DNA from: CAYJAZ01 sp964371865
GTDB lineage: Bacteria > Desulfobacterota > Desulfovibrionia > Desulfovibrionales > Desulfovibrionaceae
Direction of reading: 5' to 3'
Length of the DNA: 64,000 bases
Assembly: GCA_964371865.1 (NCBI GenBank)
Contig: CAYJOR010000003.1
Span: forward strand, 1-64,000
Shown piece by piece: positions 7,640 through 15,929 of this stretch (positions are counted from its first letter, which is position 1; each line of letters opens with the position of its first letter). Under the pieces are notes generated by a model, which saw nothing but the letters and a program-made list of their open reading frames with translations, was not told the origin of the DNA and searched no databases. Position numbers and translations under genes: made by a program.

Positions 7640-9553
7640 CTAACAAGCAAAGATTATACCTGTTGAATATTTTTTATCATTGATGATAACTTTGATTTCA
7701 TATTTTCCTGATAAGCCACGTTTGCTTAAACTGAATTTGGTAACTTCAGCATCAGCTTCAAGGTAAGCAGCAGAACACATAGCAGCATTTTTATTTGCTG
7801 ATGTATTGATGTAGTAACCGTGGTCATCGCCATTTTTACCTTCAAGAACCCACATTGCAAGCGAACCACGAGGGAACAAGCCTGTAAGAACAAGTTTATC
7901 AACTTCTTGTTGGATATTGATAAGGTGTTCGAGTGGAATAGCATCATTTACGTCGTCAACTTCAGGAATTGTACCAAATTCAGGAGTGATATCTAATTCA
8001 CCGATGATTTTACCTTCACCAAGAGGTTGGTTGTCACCATTATGATAAGGTGTAATACGCTCAGCACGGTAGAAGTTACCGTTTACTTCTAAGTAGTACA
8101 TAAGAACGCCATCTTTTTCTTCTACTGTTTTAGAGCAAGAATAGAAGTGAACGTCTTTACCGGCGCTATCGATTTCGGTATATGGTGATAATTTATCAGA
8201 AGCGTAACCGTCTAAATAGGAAATACCGCCTGAGTGAGTCATATAGTGACCATCTGCATAGTATTCAACGTTACAGATATATGGTGAGAAGAAGTCTTGA
8301 CCCCATTCTTTACCGAATTGCCATACTTGTTCAATTTCCATTTTTTCTGTATCTATACGATAGCGTACACCGCGTGAGAAGTTGTCACGGTTTCTGATGT
8401 ATTTATCTTTTGACTTAGCACGCCATTGACCGTTATCAAATGCCATAATGTCGCCATCAGGGAGGATAATACAAGCGTGCTGTTCGTATTGCCAATCAAA
8501 ATTAGCAATATCGCCAACAGGTTTGAAGAAGTATTTTTGCATATCTTGCGGCCAACCTTCAGGGTCACCGATTAACCAAAGAAGTTCGCCTTTTCCGCCA
8601 TTTCCTTCATAGTTAAAGCAAGCAACGATATCTTGGTGACGACCAGAAAGAATCATTTCTTTTTTGTCTTCATCTACCCAAAGTGCGTTATTGTGGAACC
8701 AATCGTGAGCATCTTGTGAGCCAGATCCACCACAATCTTGTGGTAAAAAGTCTTTGAAATCCCAAGTGCGTAGAACCAAACCGGTTTCTCTATCAAGAAG
8801 AGCAACCATATCTTCAACAGTATTTTTACCTTCAGAATAGTCTTGAGTAAGAGCAAGAATATTGCCATCTCTCATTTCCCATTGATCATGGTGAGCATTA
8901 CCAGGCATGCGATATTCTTTGATTAATTTTCCGCTCATGCTAAGTTCAACTAAGCCGGTTGAACAATATGGCATACGGCTATAACGATATGATTCGGTAA
9001 GAAGGTTACCATTTTTCAAACGTTTGATATCAAACATAGTGTTTACATTTAACATCCAACGAAGGTCGCCTTTATAGTCAAATCCAACAGGATATTGTTT
9101 GCCGGCAGGTGTAAGAATCATGAAATCTGTACCGAAATAATCCATGCTGGTCATGATATTTTGGCAAGAAGAAACTCCAGTTGTAGGGAGGGCATCAGCT
9201 TTAATCATAAAAGTTTTGCATTCGCCATTTGAAAGAGCAACGCTAACTTTTGTTTCGCAATCAGCATAAAGACCAACTACAGGAATAACATGACTATCGC
9301 ACGCCTCAAAGTTATGAACGATATCTTCGCGGCTGTGGCGTTTGCCGTGAACTGTTAAAGTTACAGAAACTTTAGCATCGGTTTTAAAGAGAATAAGAGC
9401 TGCTAACGGGTTGATAATATAAGGATTTACAATAACAGTAGCATTTTCAAGTTTTGGCTTAGCTGCTTCAAATTCCGCCATAAATTTTGCTTCAGCGGCA
9501 TTTTGTCTGTTAATCATGTGTTCTTCATAATGATAGGTGACAAAGTTACTCAT
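7640..9553 (-). CDS. assT: Arylsulfate sulfotransferase (AssT family)
   Basis: A 637-residue member of the Arylsulfotrans family, which moves sulfate from one phenolic sulfate ester to another phenol without PAPS. The first ~130 residues form a beta-rich N-terminal domain and the rest is the six-bladed propeller. Conserved His-containing segments are visible: NAHHDQW, DAHDWFHNN, SGRHQD and the YEQHACI / GQWRAK region, which match the catalytic His and Arg neighbourhoods of characterised enzymes. Unlike the periplasmic E. coli enzyme, there is no signal peptide; the protein begins MSNFVTYHYEEH. AAGGAG lies seven bases before the ATG. The gene has its own promoter (9693-9721) with a striking hairpin just inside the transcript. 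It may recycle sulfate esters of host or plant phenols. Confidence 0.85.
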   Translation of the reverse strand: MSNFVTYHYEEHMINRQNAAEAKFMAEFEAAKPKLENATVIVNPYIINPLAALILFKTDAKVSVTLTVHGKRHSREDIVHNFEACDSHVIPVVGLYADCETKVSVALSNGECKTFMIKADALPTTGVSSCQNIMTSMDYFGTDFMILTPAGKQYPVGFDYKGDLRWMLNVNTMFDIKRLKNGNLLTESYRYSRMPYCSTGLVELSMSGKLIKEYRMPGNAHHDQWEMRDGNILALTQDYSEGKNTVEDMVALLDRETGLVLRTWDFKDFLPQDCGGSGSQDAHDWFHNNALWVDEDKKEMILSGRHQDIVACFNYEGNGGKGELLWLIGDPEGWPQDMQKYFFKPVGDIANFDWQYEQHACIILPDGDIMAFDNGQWRAKSKDKYIRNRDNFSRGVRYRIDTEKMEIEQVWQFGKEWGQDFFSPYICNVEYYADGHYMTHSGGISYLDGYASDKLSPYTEIDSAGKDVHFYSCSKTVEEKDGVLMYYLEVNGNFYRAERITPYHNGDNQPLGEGKIIGELDITPEFGTIPEVDDVNDAIPLEHLINIQQEVDKLVLTGLFPRGSLAMWVLEGKNGDDHGYYINTSANKNAAMCSAAYLEADAEVTKFSLSKRGLSGKYEIKVIINDKKYSTGIIFAC

Positions 9554-9651
9554 TCTAATACTCCTTAAAGGTTTTTATGTACAAAATAATTGTGCTTTTT
9601 TTCACTCGGTGTTCAAAAAAAATAGAAAAATAGTTAACTTTTTTTTGATAA

Positions 9652-9677
9652 AAAATGATAATAAAATTTATCATTTT
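9652..9677 (-). terminator. 10-bp perfect dyad with T-run: terminator of the methyltransferase gene or assT leader element
   Basis: AAAATGATAA (9652-9661) and TTATCATTTT (9668-9677) are perfect inverted arms with a 6-base loop. On the minus strand a T-run follows. It lies downstream of the methyltransferase stop but also about 10 bases inside the predicted assT transcript, so it may act as a terminator, an attenuator or an operator. Confidence 0.65.
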
Positions 9678-9692
9678 CACCAGTTAGAGGGA

Positions 9693-9721
9693 ATAATATA
9701 ATAATTAGGTTCACATGTCAA
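9693..9721 (-). promoter_or_regulatory. Predicted sigma-70 promoter of assT
   Basis: On the minus strand TTGACA (9716-9721) and TATTAT (9693-9698) are 17 bp apart, an almost ideal consensus. The expected start is near 9686, giving a leader of about 130 bases. Confidence 0.65.
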
Positions 9722-9772
9722 CAAAAAAATCAAATTTTGTTGTACATCTATAAAAATATATCTAATTAAAAG

Positions 9773-10489
9773 TTATCTTTTTTGCAAAAGTATATGATTG
9801 AAATATGAAATATTTATAAAATCAGTATGTTGTAAAAATTTAGATTCTATTGCAAACATTTTATCAATCCAATTGTCTTTGTTTTGTACTTCTGGAGTAT
9901 GCAAGCTTGCAAGGACTCGTGCTCCTGAGATTTTTAGAACTTGCATATCAATTTCAATCCAATTAAAGAGATCATCATTTGTGTAATATTTAATATTTCC
10001 AAAAGCGCTTGAATATGAAAATCCGCCATCTAGCAGAGAGTTAGCATCATCTAAATCGTAATCTTGCACAACTGCTTGAATGATTCGTCCATTTTTATTG
10101 TGGCGTACAATTGATAAAACTCCGCCTTTTTTTAAAACTCTAGTAAGCTCTTTCAAAATATGAGCAGGATTTTCAACAAATTCAAATACTAAATGACAAG
10201 TAATAATATCAAAGCATTCATCATCCATAGCTTTAACATCTTGTAAATCGCCATGAATTTGGAAATATGTATTTGTATTTTCGGCAGCATCTATCATACT
10301 CTTATCTTGTTCTAGTGCTGTTACATCATTTGATTTTGCTAAGAAATTTGAAGTGAAACCGAAACCGCTACCAAAGTCTAATATTTTTTTGTTTTTAAAT
10401 TCTTCTAGTTGACTCCAAATTGTTTTATAAAATAGCTTACCAAGAGGTGAGACAGCATAGTCGTAATATAATTGCATATCATTATTCAT
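9773..10489 (-). CDS. Class I SAM-dependent methyltransferase
   Basis: A 238-residue protein with the Rossmann-type SAM fold. Motif I is ILDFGSGFGFTSNFLA (glycine loop, residues ~37-52), an acidic residue ends strand 2 (ALEQD), DLQDV follows, and FDIITCHLVFEFV is motif IV. The later VLKKGGVLSIV is the post-motif seen in methyltransferases of the Methyltransf_11/25 type. The substrate is unknown. It starts 20 bases after ung with AAAGG before the ATG, so the two are probably co-transcribed. A function in base or tRNA modification alongside ung is possible but not shown. Confidence 0.75.
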   Translation of the reverse strand: MNNDMQLYYDYAVSPLGKLFYKTIWSQLEEFKNKKILDFGSGFGFTSNFLAKSNDVTALEQDKSMIDAAENTNTYFQIHGDLQDVKAMDDECFDIITCHLVFEFVENPAHILKELTRVLKKGGVLSIVRHNKNGRIIQAVVQDYDLDDANSLLDGGFSYSSAFGNIKYYTNDDLFNWIEIDMQVLKISGARVLASLHTPEVQNKDNWIDKMFAIESKFLQHTDFINISYFNHILLQKR

Positions 10490-10509
10490 ATTTTTACCTT
10501 TATACGTGT

Positions 10510-11193
10510 TTAGAGAGTAGAATTTTTAATTTGCCAGTCAATTTTCTCAACTCCATGAGCATGCAAAAATTCGTTTGCTTTACTGAAGTGTTTACAACCA
10601 AAAAATCCACGGTGTGCTGACAATGGGCTTGGATGAGGAGACTCTAAAACTAAATGTTTACTGTTTGTTAGCATAGATTTTTTATTTTGAGCGGGTTTTC
10701 CCCAAAGAAAATAAACAATAGGTCTGTCTAGCCTATTTACTTCATAGATAACCCTATCAGTAAAAGATTCCCAACCTTTTTTTTGATGAGAATTTGCTTG
10801 ATGTGCTTTTACGGTAAGTACTGTATTTAACATGAGAACGCCCTGATCTGCCCATGATTTAAGATAGCCATTGTCAGGTAGATAACAACCTAAATCTGAT
10901 TGTAGTTCCTTGTAAATATTAATCAGAGAAGGAGGAAGTTTTTTTTGGCTTAGCTGCACAGAAAAAGAGAGGCCATGAGCTTGATTTTCATTGTGATATG
11001 GATCTTGACCAAGCAGAAGAACTTTAACTTTTTCTAAAGGAGTGAAGTGAAAAGCATTAAATATATCATCGGCAGGGGGATATATTGTATTTTGCTGATA
11101 TTCTTGAAATAAAAAATTTCTTAAATCCTTATAGTATGGCTTTTCAAATTCATCACCTAAAGCATTACTCCAATCGTTAGAAATTTTGGGCAT
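10510..11193 (-). CDS. ung: Uracil-DNA glycosylase
   Basis: A 227-residue family 1 enzyme that removes uracil from DNA and starts base excision repair. It carries GQDPYH (the water-activating Asp) followed by AHGLSFSV, the uracil-recognition Asn region LMLNTVLTV, and HPSPLSAHRGF, the leucine-loop and catalytic His motif. Its length is normal. It is first of a likely two-gene unit with the methyltransferase and divergent from the trp operon. GAGGG lies upstream of the ATG. Confidence 0.95.
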   Translation of the reverse strand: MPKISNDWSNALGDEFEKPYYKDLRNFLFQEYQQNTIYPPADDIFNAFHFTPLEKVKVLLLGQDPYHNENQAHGLSFSVQLSQKKLPPSLINIYKELQSDLGCYLPDNGYLKSWADQGVLMLNTVLTVKAHQANSHQKKGWESFTDRVIYEVNRLDRPIVYFLWGKPAQNKKSMLTNSKHLVLESPHPSPLSAHRGFFGCKHFSKANEFLHAHGVEKIDWQIKNSTL

Positions 11194-11310
11194 TTTTCCC
11201 TCATTATTTTTTTATTATGTGTTAATATATAATAAAAATTTCTTTTTAAAAAGTCAAGAAAGCATAAATTGGAATAAGATGATTATAAATTTGCTTGTAA
11301 ATAAAAGCGC

Positions 11311-11344
11311 TTGACATTTTGAAGTTAATATGGTGTTTTATAAA
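11311..11344 (+). promoter_or_regulatory. Predicted trp operon promoter
   Basis: TTGACA at 11311-11316 is a perfect -35. The -10 is less clear: TGTTTT at 11334 has 17-bp spacing, while TATAAA at 11339-11344 is a better hexamer but 22 bp away. No TrpR-type operator was recognised. Confidence 0.5.
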
Positions 11345-11358
11345 TAAGGAACATAAAA

Positions 11359-11415
11359 ATGAACATAATTTCTTTAAATCTTTCTTCATGGCGTTGGTGG
11401 CTCTCTACTAGGTAG
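11359..11415 (+). CDS. trpL: trp operon leader peptide
   Basis: An 18-codon reading frame too short for ordinary gene finding. It runs ATG to TAG and encodes a peptide ending SSWRWWLSTR, with three Trp codons within four positions. AAGGA lies eight bases before the ATG. It sits between the trp promoter and a strong terminator hairpin (11478-11511) 141 bases ahead of trpE. This is the arrangement of ribosome-mediated attenuation: when charged tRNA-Trp is scarce, the ribosome stalls at the Trp codons and the terminator does not form. Confidence 0.88.
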   Translation: MNIISLNLSSWRWWLSTR

Positions 11416-11435
11416 ATGAGTTCGCTTTGTCGTGC

Positions 11436-11486
11436 GAGGTTTTAGGAAGTTATTTTTTATAATAAGAAATATTGCTAATCCCCCTC
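11436..11486 (+). promoter_or_regulatory. Candidate trp antiterminator pairing
   Basis: GAGGTTTTAG (11436-11445) can pair with CTAATCCCCCTC (11475-11486) through GAGG/CCTC and TTAG/CTAA with an internal loop. This would sequester the left arm of the terminator. Hand-found; not folded by software. Confidence 0.4.
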
Positions 11487-11515
11487 AGTTCAAAAGTGAG
11501 CTGAGGGGGATTTTT
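11478..11515 (+). terminator. trp attenuator (intrinsic terminator)
   Basis: ATCCCCCTCAG (11478-11488) pairs perfectly with CTGAGGGGGAT (11501-11511) across a 12-base loop, followed by a T-run. The stem is far more GC-rich than its surroundings. Confidence 0.9.
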
Positions 11516-11555
11516 GTATTTAAATACGTGTAAATAAATTAAAGGGGAAATAAAA

Positions 11556-13037
11556 ATGTTTAAGCCATCCTATAGGGACGCTAAAGAGCTTGCGCAAAAA
11601 TTTCAAGTAGTTCCAATTGTCTATGAAATGCCGTCTGACTCAACAACACCAATTAACGTTTTGAAAGCATTAAAATCTATTTCAAAACACTGTTTTTTAT
11701 TAGAAAGTGTTGAAGCAACTAAAAATTGGAGCAGATATTCATTTTTAGGCTATGAACCAAATCTTGAAATAAATTGCCTTGACGGTAAACTCTGTATTAA
11801 AGACGAAGATGGTGAAAAATTTCTAAATACTGATCCTAAAATATATCTTAAAGGTCTTCTTGAAAAATATACAAGTCCAAATTTAAAAGATTTACCAAGT
11901 TTTACAGGTGGTCTAGTAGGGTATTTTGCATACGACTTTATAAAATATAGCGAATCAACTCTAAATCTTCAAAAAAATGAAATGAGCGATGTTGAGAATT
12001 TTTATGATATTGATCTCATGCTCTTTAAAAAAGTTATTGTGTTCGATAATTATAAGCAAAAAATTTATTTAATTGTAAATGCAGAGTCTAATAACTTTGA
12101 AGAGGAATACACGGCTGCTCTTGAAGAAATAGAAAGAATAAAGCATATTATAGTAAATTTCAATTCATGCACACAGTATGAAGGAAAAATTACCTCAGAG
12201 TTTAAAGCTTTGTTCGATAAAGATGAATATTGCCAGATGGTTAAAACTGCTCAAAAACATATTTATGAAGGTGATATTTTCCAAGTTGTACTTTCAAATA
12301 GGTTAGAGGCTGACTTTGATGGAAGTTTGCTCAATACCTACAGAAAACTACGTATGACAAATCCATCTCCTTATATGTTTTATTTTTCAAGTGATAATAA
12401 CGAGATAGCAGGAGCAAGCCCAGAAACTTTAGTAAAACTCGAAAACTCATCACTCTACACATTCCCACTCGCAGGTACACGCCCAAGAGGGAAAGATGAA
12501 AATGAGGATGCCTTACTAGAAAATGAATTACTTGCAGATGAAAAAGAACTTGCAGAACACAATATGCTAGTCGATTTAGGGCGTAACGACATAGGAAAGA
12601 TAAGTAAATTCGGAACGGTAGAAGTAATTGATTACAAACAAATACATAAATACTCACATGTTATTCATATAGGCTCTACAGTGCGCGGAGAAATTCGTGA
12701 TGATTGTGACGGAATTGATGCTATTGAAGCTGTTTTGCCCGCGGGTACATTATCGGGAGCACCTAAAATCAAAGCGTGTGAAATTATTAATAATCTTGAA
12801 AAAAACAAACGTGGCATCTACGGTGGAGCAATAGGATATCTTGATTTCAAAGGAAATATGGATACTTGCATAGCAATCAGACTTTGTTTCAAAAAAAATA
12901 ATAAAGTGTATGTCCGTTCAGGAGCTGGAATTGTGGCAGATAGTGTGCCTGAAAGCGAATACCAAGAATGTATTAATAAAGCAAAAGCTGTTATGGAAGC
13001 ATTAAAACAATCAGAAGAAGGGTTTTCACAATGCTAG
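11556..13037 (+). CDS. trpE: Anthranilate synthase component I
   Basis: A 493-residue chorismate-binding enzyme. With TrpG it converts chorismate and glutamine to anthranilate. The N-terminal LLES motif in CFLLESVEATKNWSRYSFLG is the Trp feedback site of TrpE, which argues for TrpE rather than PabB. The catalytic C-terminal half shows ASPETLV, LAGTRPRG, LADEKELAEH, DLGRNDIG and PAGTLSGAPK, all hallmark blocks. GGGGAAAT precedes the ATG. It overlaps trpG by 7 bp, which suggests translational coupling. Confidence 0.97.
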   Translation: MFKPSYRDAKELAQKFQVVPIVYEMPSDSTTPINVLKALKSISKHCFLLESVEATKNWSRYSFLGYEPNLEINCLDGKLCIKDEDGEKFLNTDPKIYLKGLLEKYTSPNLKDLPSFTGGLVGYFAYDFIKYSESTLNLQKNEMSDVENFYDIDLMLFKKVIVFDNYKQKIYLIVNAESNNFEEEYTAALEEIERIKHIIVNFNSCTQYEGKITSEFKALFDKDEYCQMVKTAQKHIYEGDIFQVVLSNRLEADFDGSLLNTYRKLRMTNPSPYMFYFSSDNNEIAGASPETLVKLENSSLYTFPLAGTRPRGKDENEDALLENELLADEKELAEHNMLVDLGRNDIGKISKFGTVEVIDYKQIHKYSHVIHIGSTVRGEIRDDCDGIDAIEAVLPAGTLSGAPKIKACEIINNLEKNKRGIYGGAIGYLDFKGNMDTCIAIRLCFKKNNKVYVRSGAGIVADSVPESEYQECINKAKAVMEALKQSEEGFSQC

Positions 13038-13597
13038 TATTAATAGATAATTACGATAGTTTTTCTTATAATCTTTATCAGATGATAGGTACAATCTCCA
13101 CAGATATTAAAGTTATTAGAAATAATGAAATGACAGTTGAAGAAGTCAGTGCCTTGAATCCTTCACATATAGTTATTTCTCCAGGACCGGGAAAACCGAA
13201 AGATGCCGGAATTTGTATTGAACTAATACAAAAACTTTATAAGGAAATTCCGATACTTGGAGTTTGTTTAGGACATCAAGCAATTTTTGAGGCATTTGGC
13301 GGAACTGTGTCATACGCAAAGAAACTCATGCACGGAAAGCAATCTGAGATATTCACAACTGAACCTAGTGAATTAATGAAAGATTTACCTGATAAGCTTA
13401 TGGTAGCTCGTTATCATTCTCTTGCAGGTCTTGAAGAAACTTTACCAAATGAAATTAAAGTAATCGCAAGAACAAATGATAATGAAATCATGGCAATAGA
13501 GCATAAAGAACACAAAATATACGGAGTACAATTTCATCCTGAATCAATTTTAACTCCAAATGGTATTACAATTCTAAAAAATTTTATAAGAATATAA
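13031..13597 (+). CDS. trpG: Anthranilate synthase component II (glutamine amidotransferase)
   Basis: A 188-residue class I glutamine amidotransferase supplying ammonia to TrpE. The triad is visible: Cys in GVCLGHQAIFEAFGG, and His and Glu in VQFHPESI. The oxyanion segment ISPGPGKP is intact. It is a separate protein, not fused to TrpE or TrpD. Its ATG lies inside the end of trpE. PabA function is possible as a second role, since single amidotransferases often serve both enzymes. Confidence 0.95.
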   Translation: MLVLIDNYDSFSYNLYQMIGTISTDIKVIRNNEMTVEEVSALNPSHIVISPGPGKPKDAGICIELIQKLYKEIPILGVCLGHQAIFEAFGGTVSYAKKLMHGKQSEIFTTEPSELMKDLPDKLMVARYHSLAGLEETLPNEIKVIARTNDNEIMAIEHKEHKIYGVQFHPESILTPNGITILKNFIRI

Positions 13598-13610
13598 AAG
13601 GAATATTAAT

Positions 13611-14618
13611 ATGATACGTGAAGCAATAATCAAATTATCTAAAAATAACGATCTTAGTTTTGATGAAGCTCTAACTGTTATGGATCAAATTATGAGTGGA
13701 AACGCGAGTGATGTTCAAATTTCAGCGTACTTGGTAGCTCTTGCATTAAAGGGTGAAACTATTGATGAAATTACAGCCTCAGCCGCTGGAATGCGTAAAC
13801 ATTGTGTTAAGCTTTTGCACGATCGTGAAGCTCTTGAAATTGTAGGTACAGGGGGCGATCATTCTAATTCTTTTAATATATCAACAACTTCTGCACTTGT
13901 TGTATCAGCAGCAGGAGTTCCTGTTGCAAAGCATGGTAATCGTTCTGCGTCAAGTAGATGTGGTTCAGCTGATGTTCTTGAAGCGCTGGGAGTGAATATT
14001 GCAATTTCTCCAGAAAAAAGCGCAAATTTGCTTGAAAAAATAGGTATTTGCTTTATGTTTGCACAAAATTATCATTTAGCAATGAAATATGTTGCACCTA
14101 TTCGTAGAGAATTAAGTATTCGTACTGTTTTCAATATATTAGGACCTTTAACAAATCCAGCTGGCGCTACAATGCAGTTGCTTGGAGTTTACGAGGAAGA
14201 ACTTGTTGAACCTATAGCAAAAGTTTTGTGTAACCTTGGTGTTGATAAGGCAATGGTTGTGTATGGGCGTGACGGACTTGATGAAATTTCGCTCTCAGCA
14301 GATACTTTTGTCTGTGAGGTAAAAAACGGTTGGACAAGGTCTTATGTGCTAAAACCTGAGGATTTTGGATTTAGTCGCTGTGACAAGTCTGAACTAGTAG
14401 GTGGAAGTGTAGAAGAAAACGCTCAAATTATTAGGGATATTTTATCAGGGCAACAAGGAGCTAAAACAAATGCTGTAATTTTAAATTCAGCAGCATCTTT
14501 ATATGTCGCTAAAGATATATCATTTATTGGAGCAATAGAGGAAGTTAAGACAACTATTTCTAGTGGTAAGGCAATGCAACAGCTTGAAAAGTTCATAAAA
14601 ATGTCAAACGAGGTATAA
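13611..14618 (+). CDS. trpD: Anthranilate phosphoribosyltransferase
   Basis: A 335-residue enzyme that transfers phosphoribose from PRPP to anthranilate. The PRPP-binding loop GTGGDHSNSFNIST (residues ~80-93) and the anthranilate/magnesium segment KHGNRSASSRCGSADVLEALG are present. RRELSIRTVFNILGPLTNP, the conserved late motif, is also present. GGAATATT lies before the ATG, 13 bases after trpG. Length is typical. Confidence 0.96.
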   Translation: MIREAIIKLSKNNDLSFDEALTVMDQIMSGNASDVQISAYLVALALKGETIDEITASAAGMRKHCVKLLHDREALEIVGTGGDHSNSFNISTTSALVVSAAGVPVAKHGNRSASSRCGSADVLEALGVNIAISPEKSANLLEKIGICFMFAQNYHLAMKYVAPIRRELSIRTVFNILGPLTNPAGATMQLLGVYEEELVEPIAKVLCNLGVDKAMVVYGRDGLDEISLSADTFVCEVKNGWTRSYVLKPEDFGFSRCDKSELVGGSVEENAQIIRDILSGQQGAKTNAVILNSAASLYVAKDISFIGAIEEVKTTISSGKAMQQLEKFIKMSNEV

Positions 14619-14619
14619 A

Positions 14620-15354
14620 ATGTTTCTAGATAAAATAGTACTTTCTACAAAAAAAAGGCTTTCAGAAATACAAAAAGGTTTTGATTTTCCCTTTCATAAC
14701 GCATTGAAGAAAAAAGGAATATCGTATATATGTGAAGCTAAAAAAGCATCACCATCTAAAGGTTTGATTGCTCCGGACTTTCCTTATCTTGAAATTGCAA
14801 AGGAGTATGAAAAAGCAGGTGCAGCGGCGATTTCTGTTTTGACAGAGCCTGAATTTTTCTTAGGAAGTGGTCAATATCTTAAGGAAATTTCATCTCATGT
14901 AAAAATTCCGACTCTTAGAAAAGATTTTATAATTTCACCTTATCAAATTTATGAGGCTAAAACTTGGGGTGCTTCTGCATTATTATTAATAGCTGAAATT
15001 TTAGACGAAAAAAAACTTCAAGAATACATACTACTTACTGAAGAACTTGGTATGAGTGCACTCGTAGAAAGTCATAGTTATGATATGCTTAAAAAATCTC
15101 TGGATTGCGGAGCGAAAATTGTGGGTGTGAATAATAGAAATCTTGATACTTTTGAGGTAGATATAAAGACTTCTGTTAAGTTGAGAAAGCATGTTCCGTC
15201 TGATATTGTTTTTGTTGCAGAAAGTGGAATTTCGACGAGAGAAGATATCAAAATACTCGAAGAAAATGAAATAGATGCAGTGCTTATTGGTGAAAGCCTT
15301 ATGCGTAGTGCTGATAAGATTAAAGCGTTAAAAATTCTAAGAGGTTTAGCATGA
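14620..15354 (+). CDS. trpC: Indole-3-glycerol-phosphate synthase
   Basis: A 244-residue TIM-barrel enzyme that closes CdRP to indole-glycerol phosphate. Visible residues are the Lys of CEAKKASPSKGLI, TLRKDFI (catalytic Lys), the Glu of LVESH, GVNNRNL, and AESGIST with the phosphate-binding VLIGESLM end. It starts one base after the trpD stop and overlaps trpF by 4 bp (ATGA). It is a stand-alone enzyme, not the TrpC-TrpF fusion seen in enterobacteria. Confidence 0.95.
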   Translation: MFLDKIVLSTKKRLSEIQKGFDFPFHNALKKKGISYICEAKKASPSKGLIAPDFPYLEIAKEYEKAGAAAISVLTEPEFFLGSGQYLKEISSHVKIPTLRKDFIISPYQIYEAKTWGASALLLIAEILDEKKLQEYILLTEELGMSALVESHSYDMLKKSLDCGAKIVGVNNRNLDTFEVDIKTSVKLRKHVPSDIVFVAESGISTREDIKILEENEIDAVLIGESLMRSADKIKALKILRGLA

Positions 15355-15929
15355 AAATAAAAATTTGCGGTCTCTTTAGAGAGTGTGATATTGACTATGT
15401 AAATCTAAGCAAGCCAGATTATATAGGTTTTGTATTTGCAAAAAGTAGGCGACAAGTCACATTAGAGCAAGCTAAACAGCTGAAAAGTAAACTTAATAAA
15501 GAAATTTTAGCTGTTGGAGTTTTTGTAAATGAAGAAATTTCAACTATCAAGGAAATAGTATCTGAAAAAGTCATTGATATTATACAACTTCACGGCAATG
15601 AAGATAGTTTTTACATAACTGAATGTAAGAAACTAATTCCAGATATAAAGATCATTAAAGCATTGCAGATTGATGAAAATATAACTTCTAATGCTGATTT
15701 TATTCTTTATGATGCTCCAATTGCCGGTAGCGGAAAAACATTTGACTGGTCACTGCTTCCGAGTGATGGAAAATATTTTTTAGCTGGTGGAATTAACTCC
15801 GATAATATAAATGACGCAATAGCCCTAAATCCTTATTGTATTGATGTTTCAAGCGGAGCAGAAGTGGATGGAATAAAGGATAAAAATTTAATTGAACAAC
15901 TTGTAAGGAGAGTTCACAATGAACAATAA
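15351..15929 (+). CDS. trpF: Phosphoribosylanthranilate isomerase
   Basis: A 192-residue single-domain TIM barrel for the Amadori rearrangement of PRA to CdRP. The catalytic Cys is in KICGLFRECD, where most homologues have KICGLT. The acid is Asp in LYDAPIAGSGKTFDW. LAGGINSDNI and IDVSSGAE form the phosphate site. It overlaps trpC by 4 bp and trpB by 11 bp, so translation is coupled. Confidence 0.93.
   Translation: MKIKICGLFRECDIDYVNLSKPDYIGFVFAKSRRQVTLEQAKQLKSKLNKEILAVGVFVNEEISTIKEIVSEKVIDIIQLHGNEDSFYITECKKLIPDIKIIKALQIDENITSNADFILYDAPIAGSGKTFDWSLLPSDGKYFLAGGINSDNINDAIALNPYCIDVSSGAEVDGIKDKNLIEQLVRRVHNEQ

Noticed and set aside
12331..12657. 108-codon minus-strand frame inside trpE
   Set aside because: Antisense to conserved trpE blocks; composition is that of a shadow frame.
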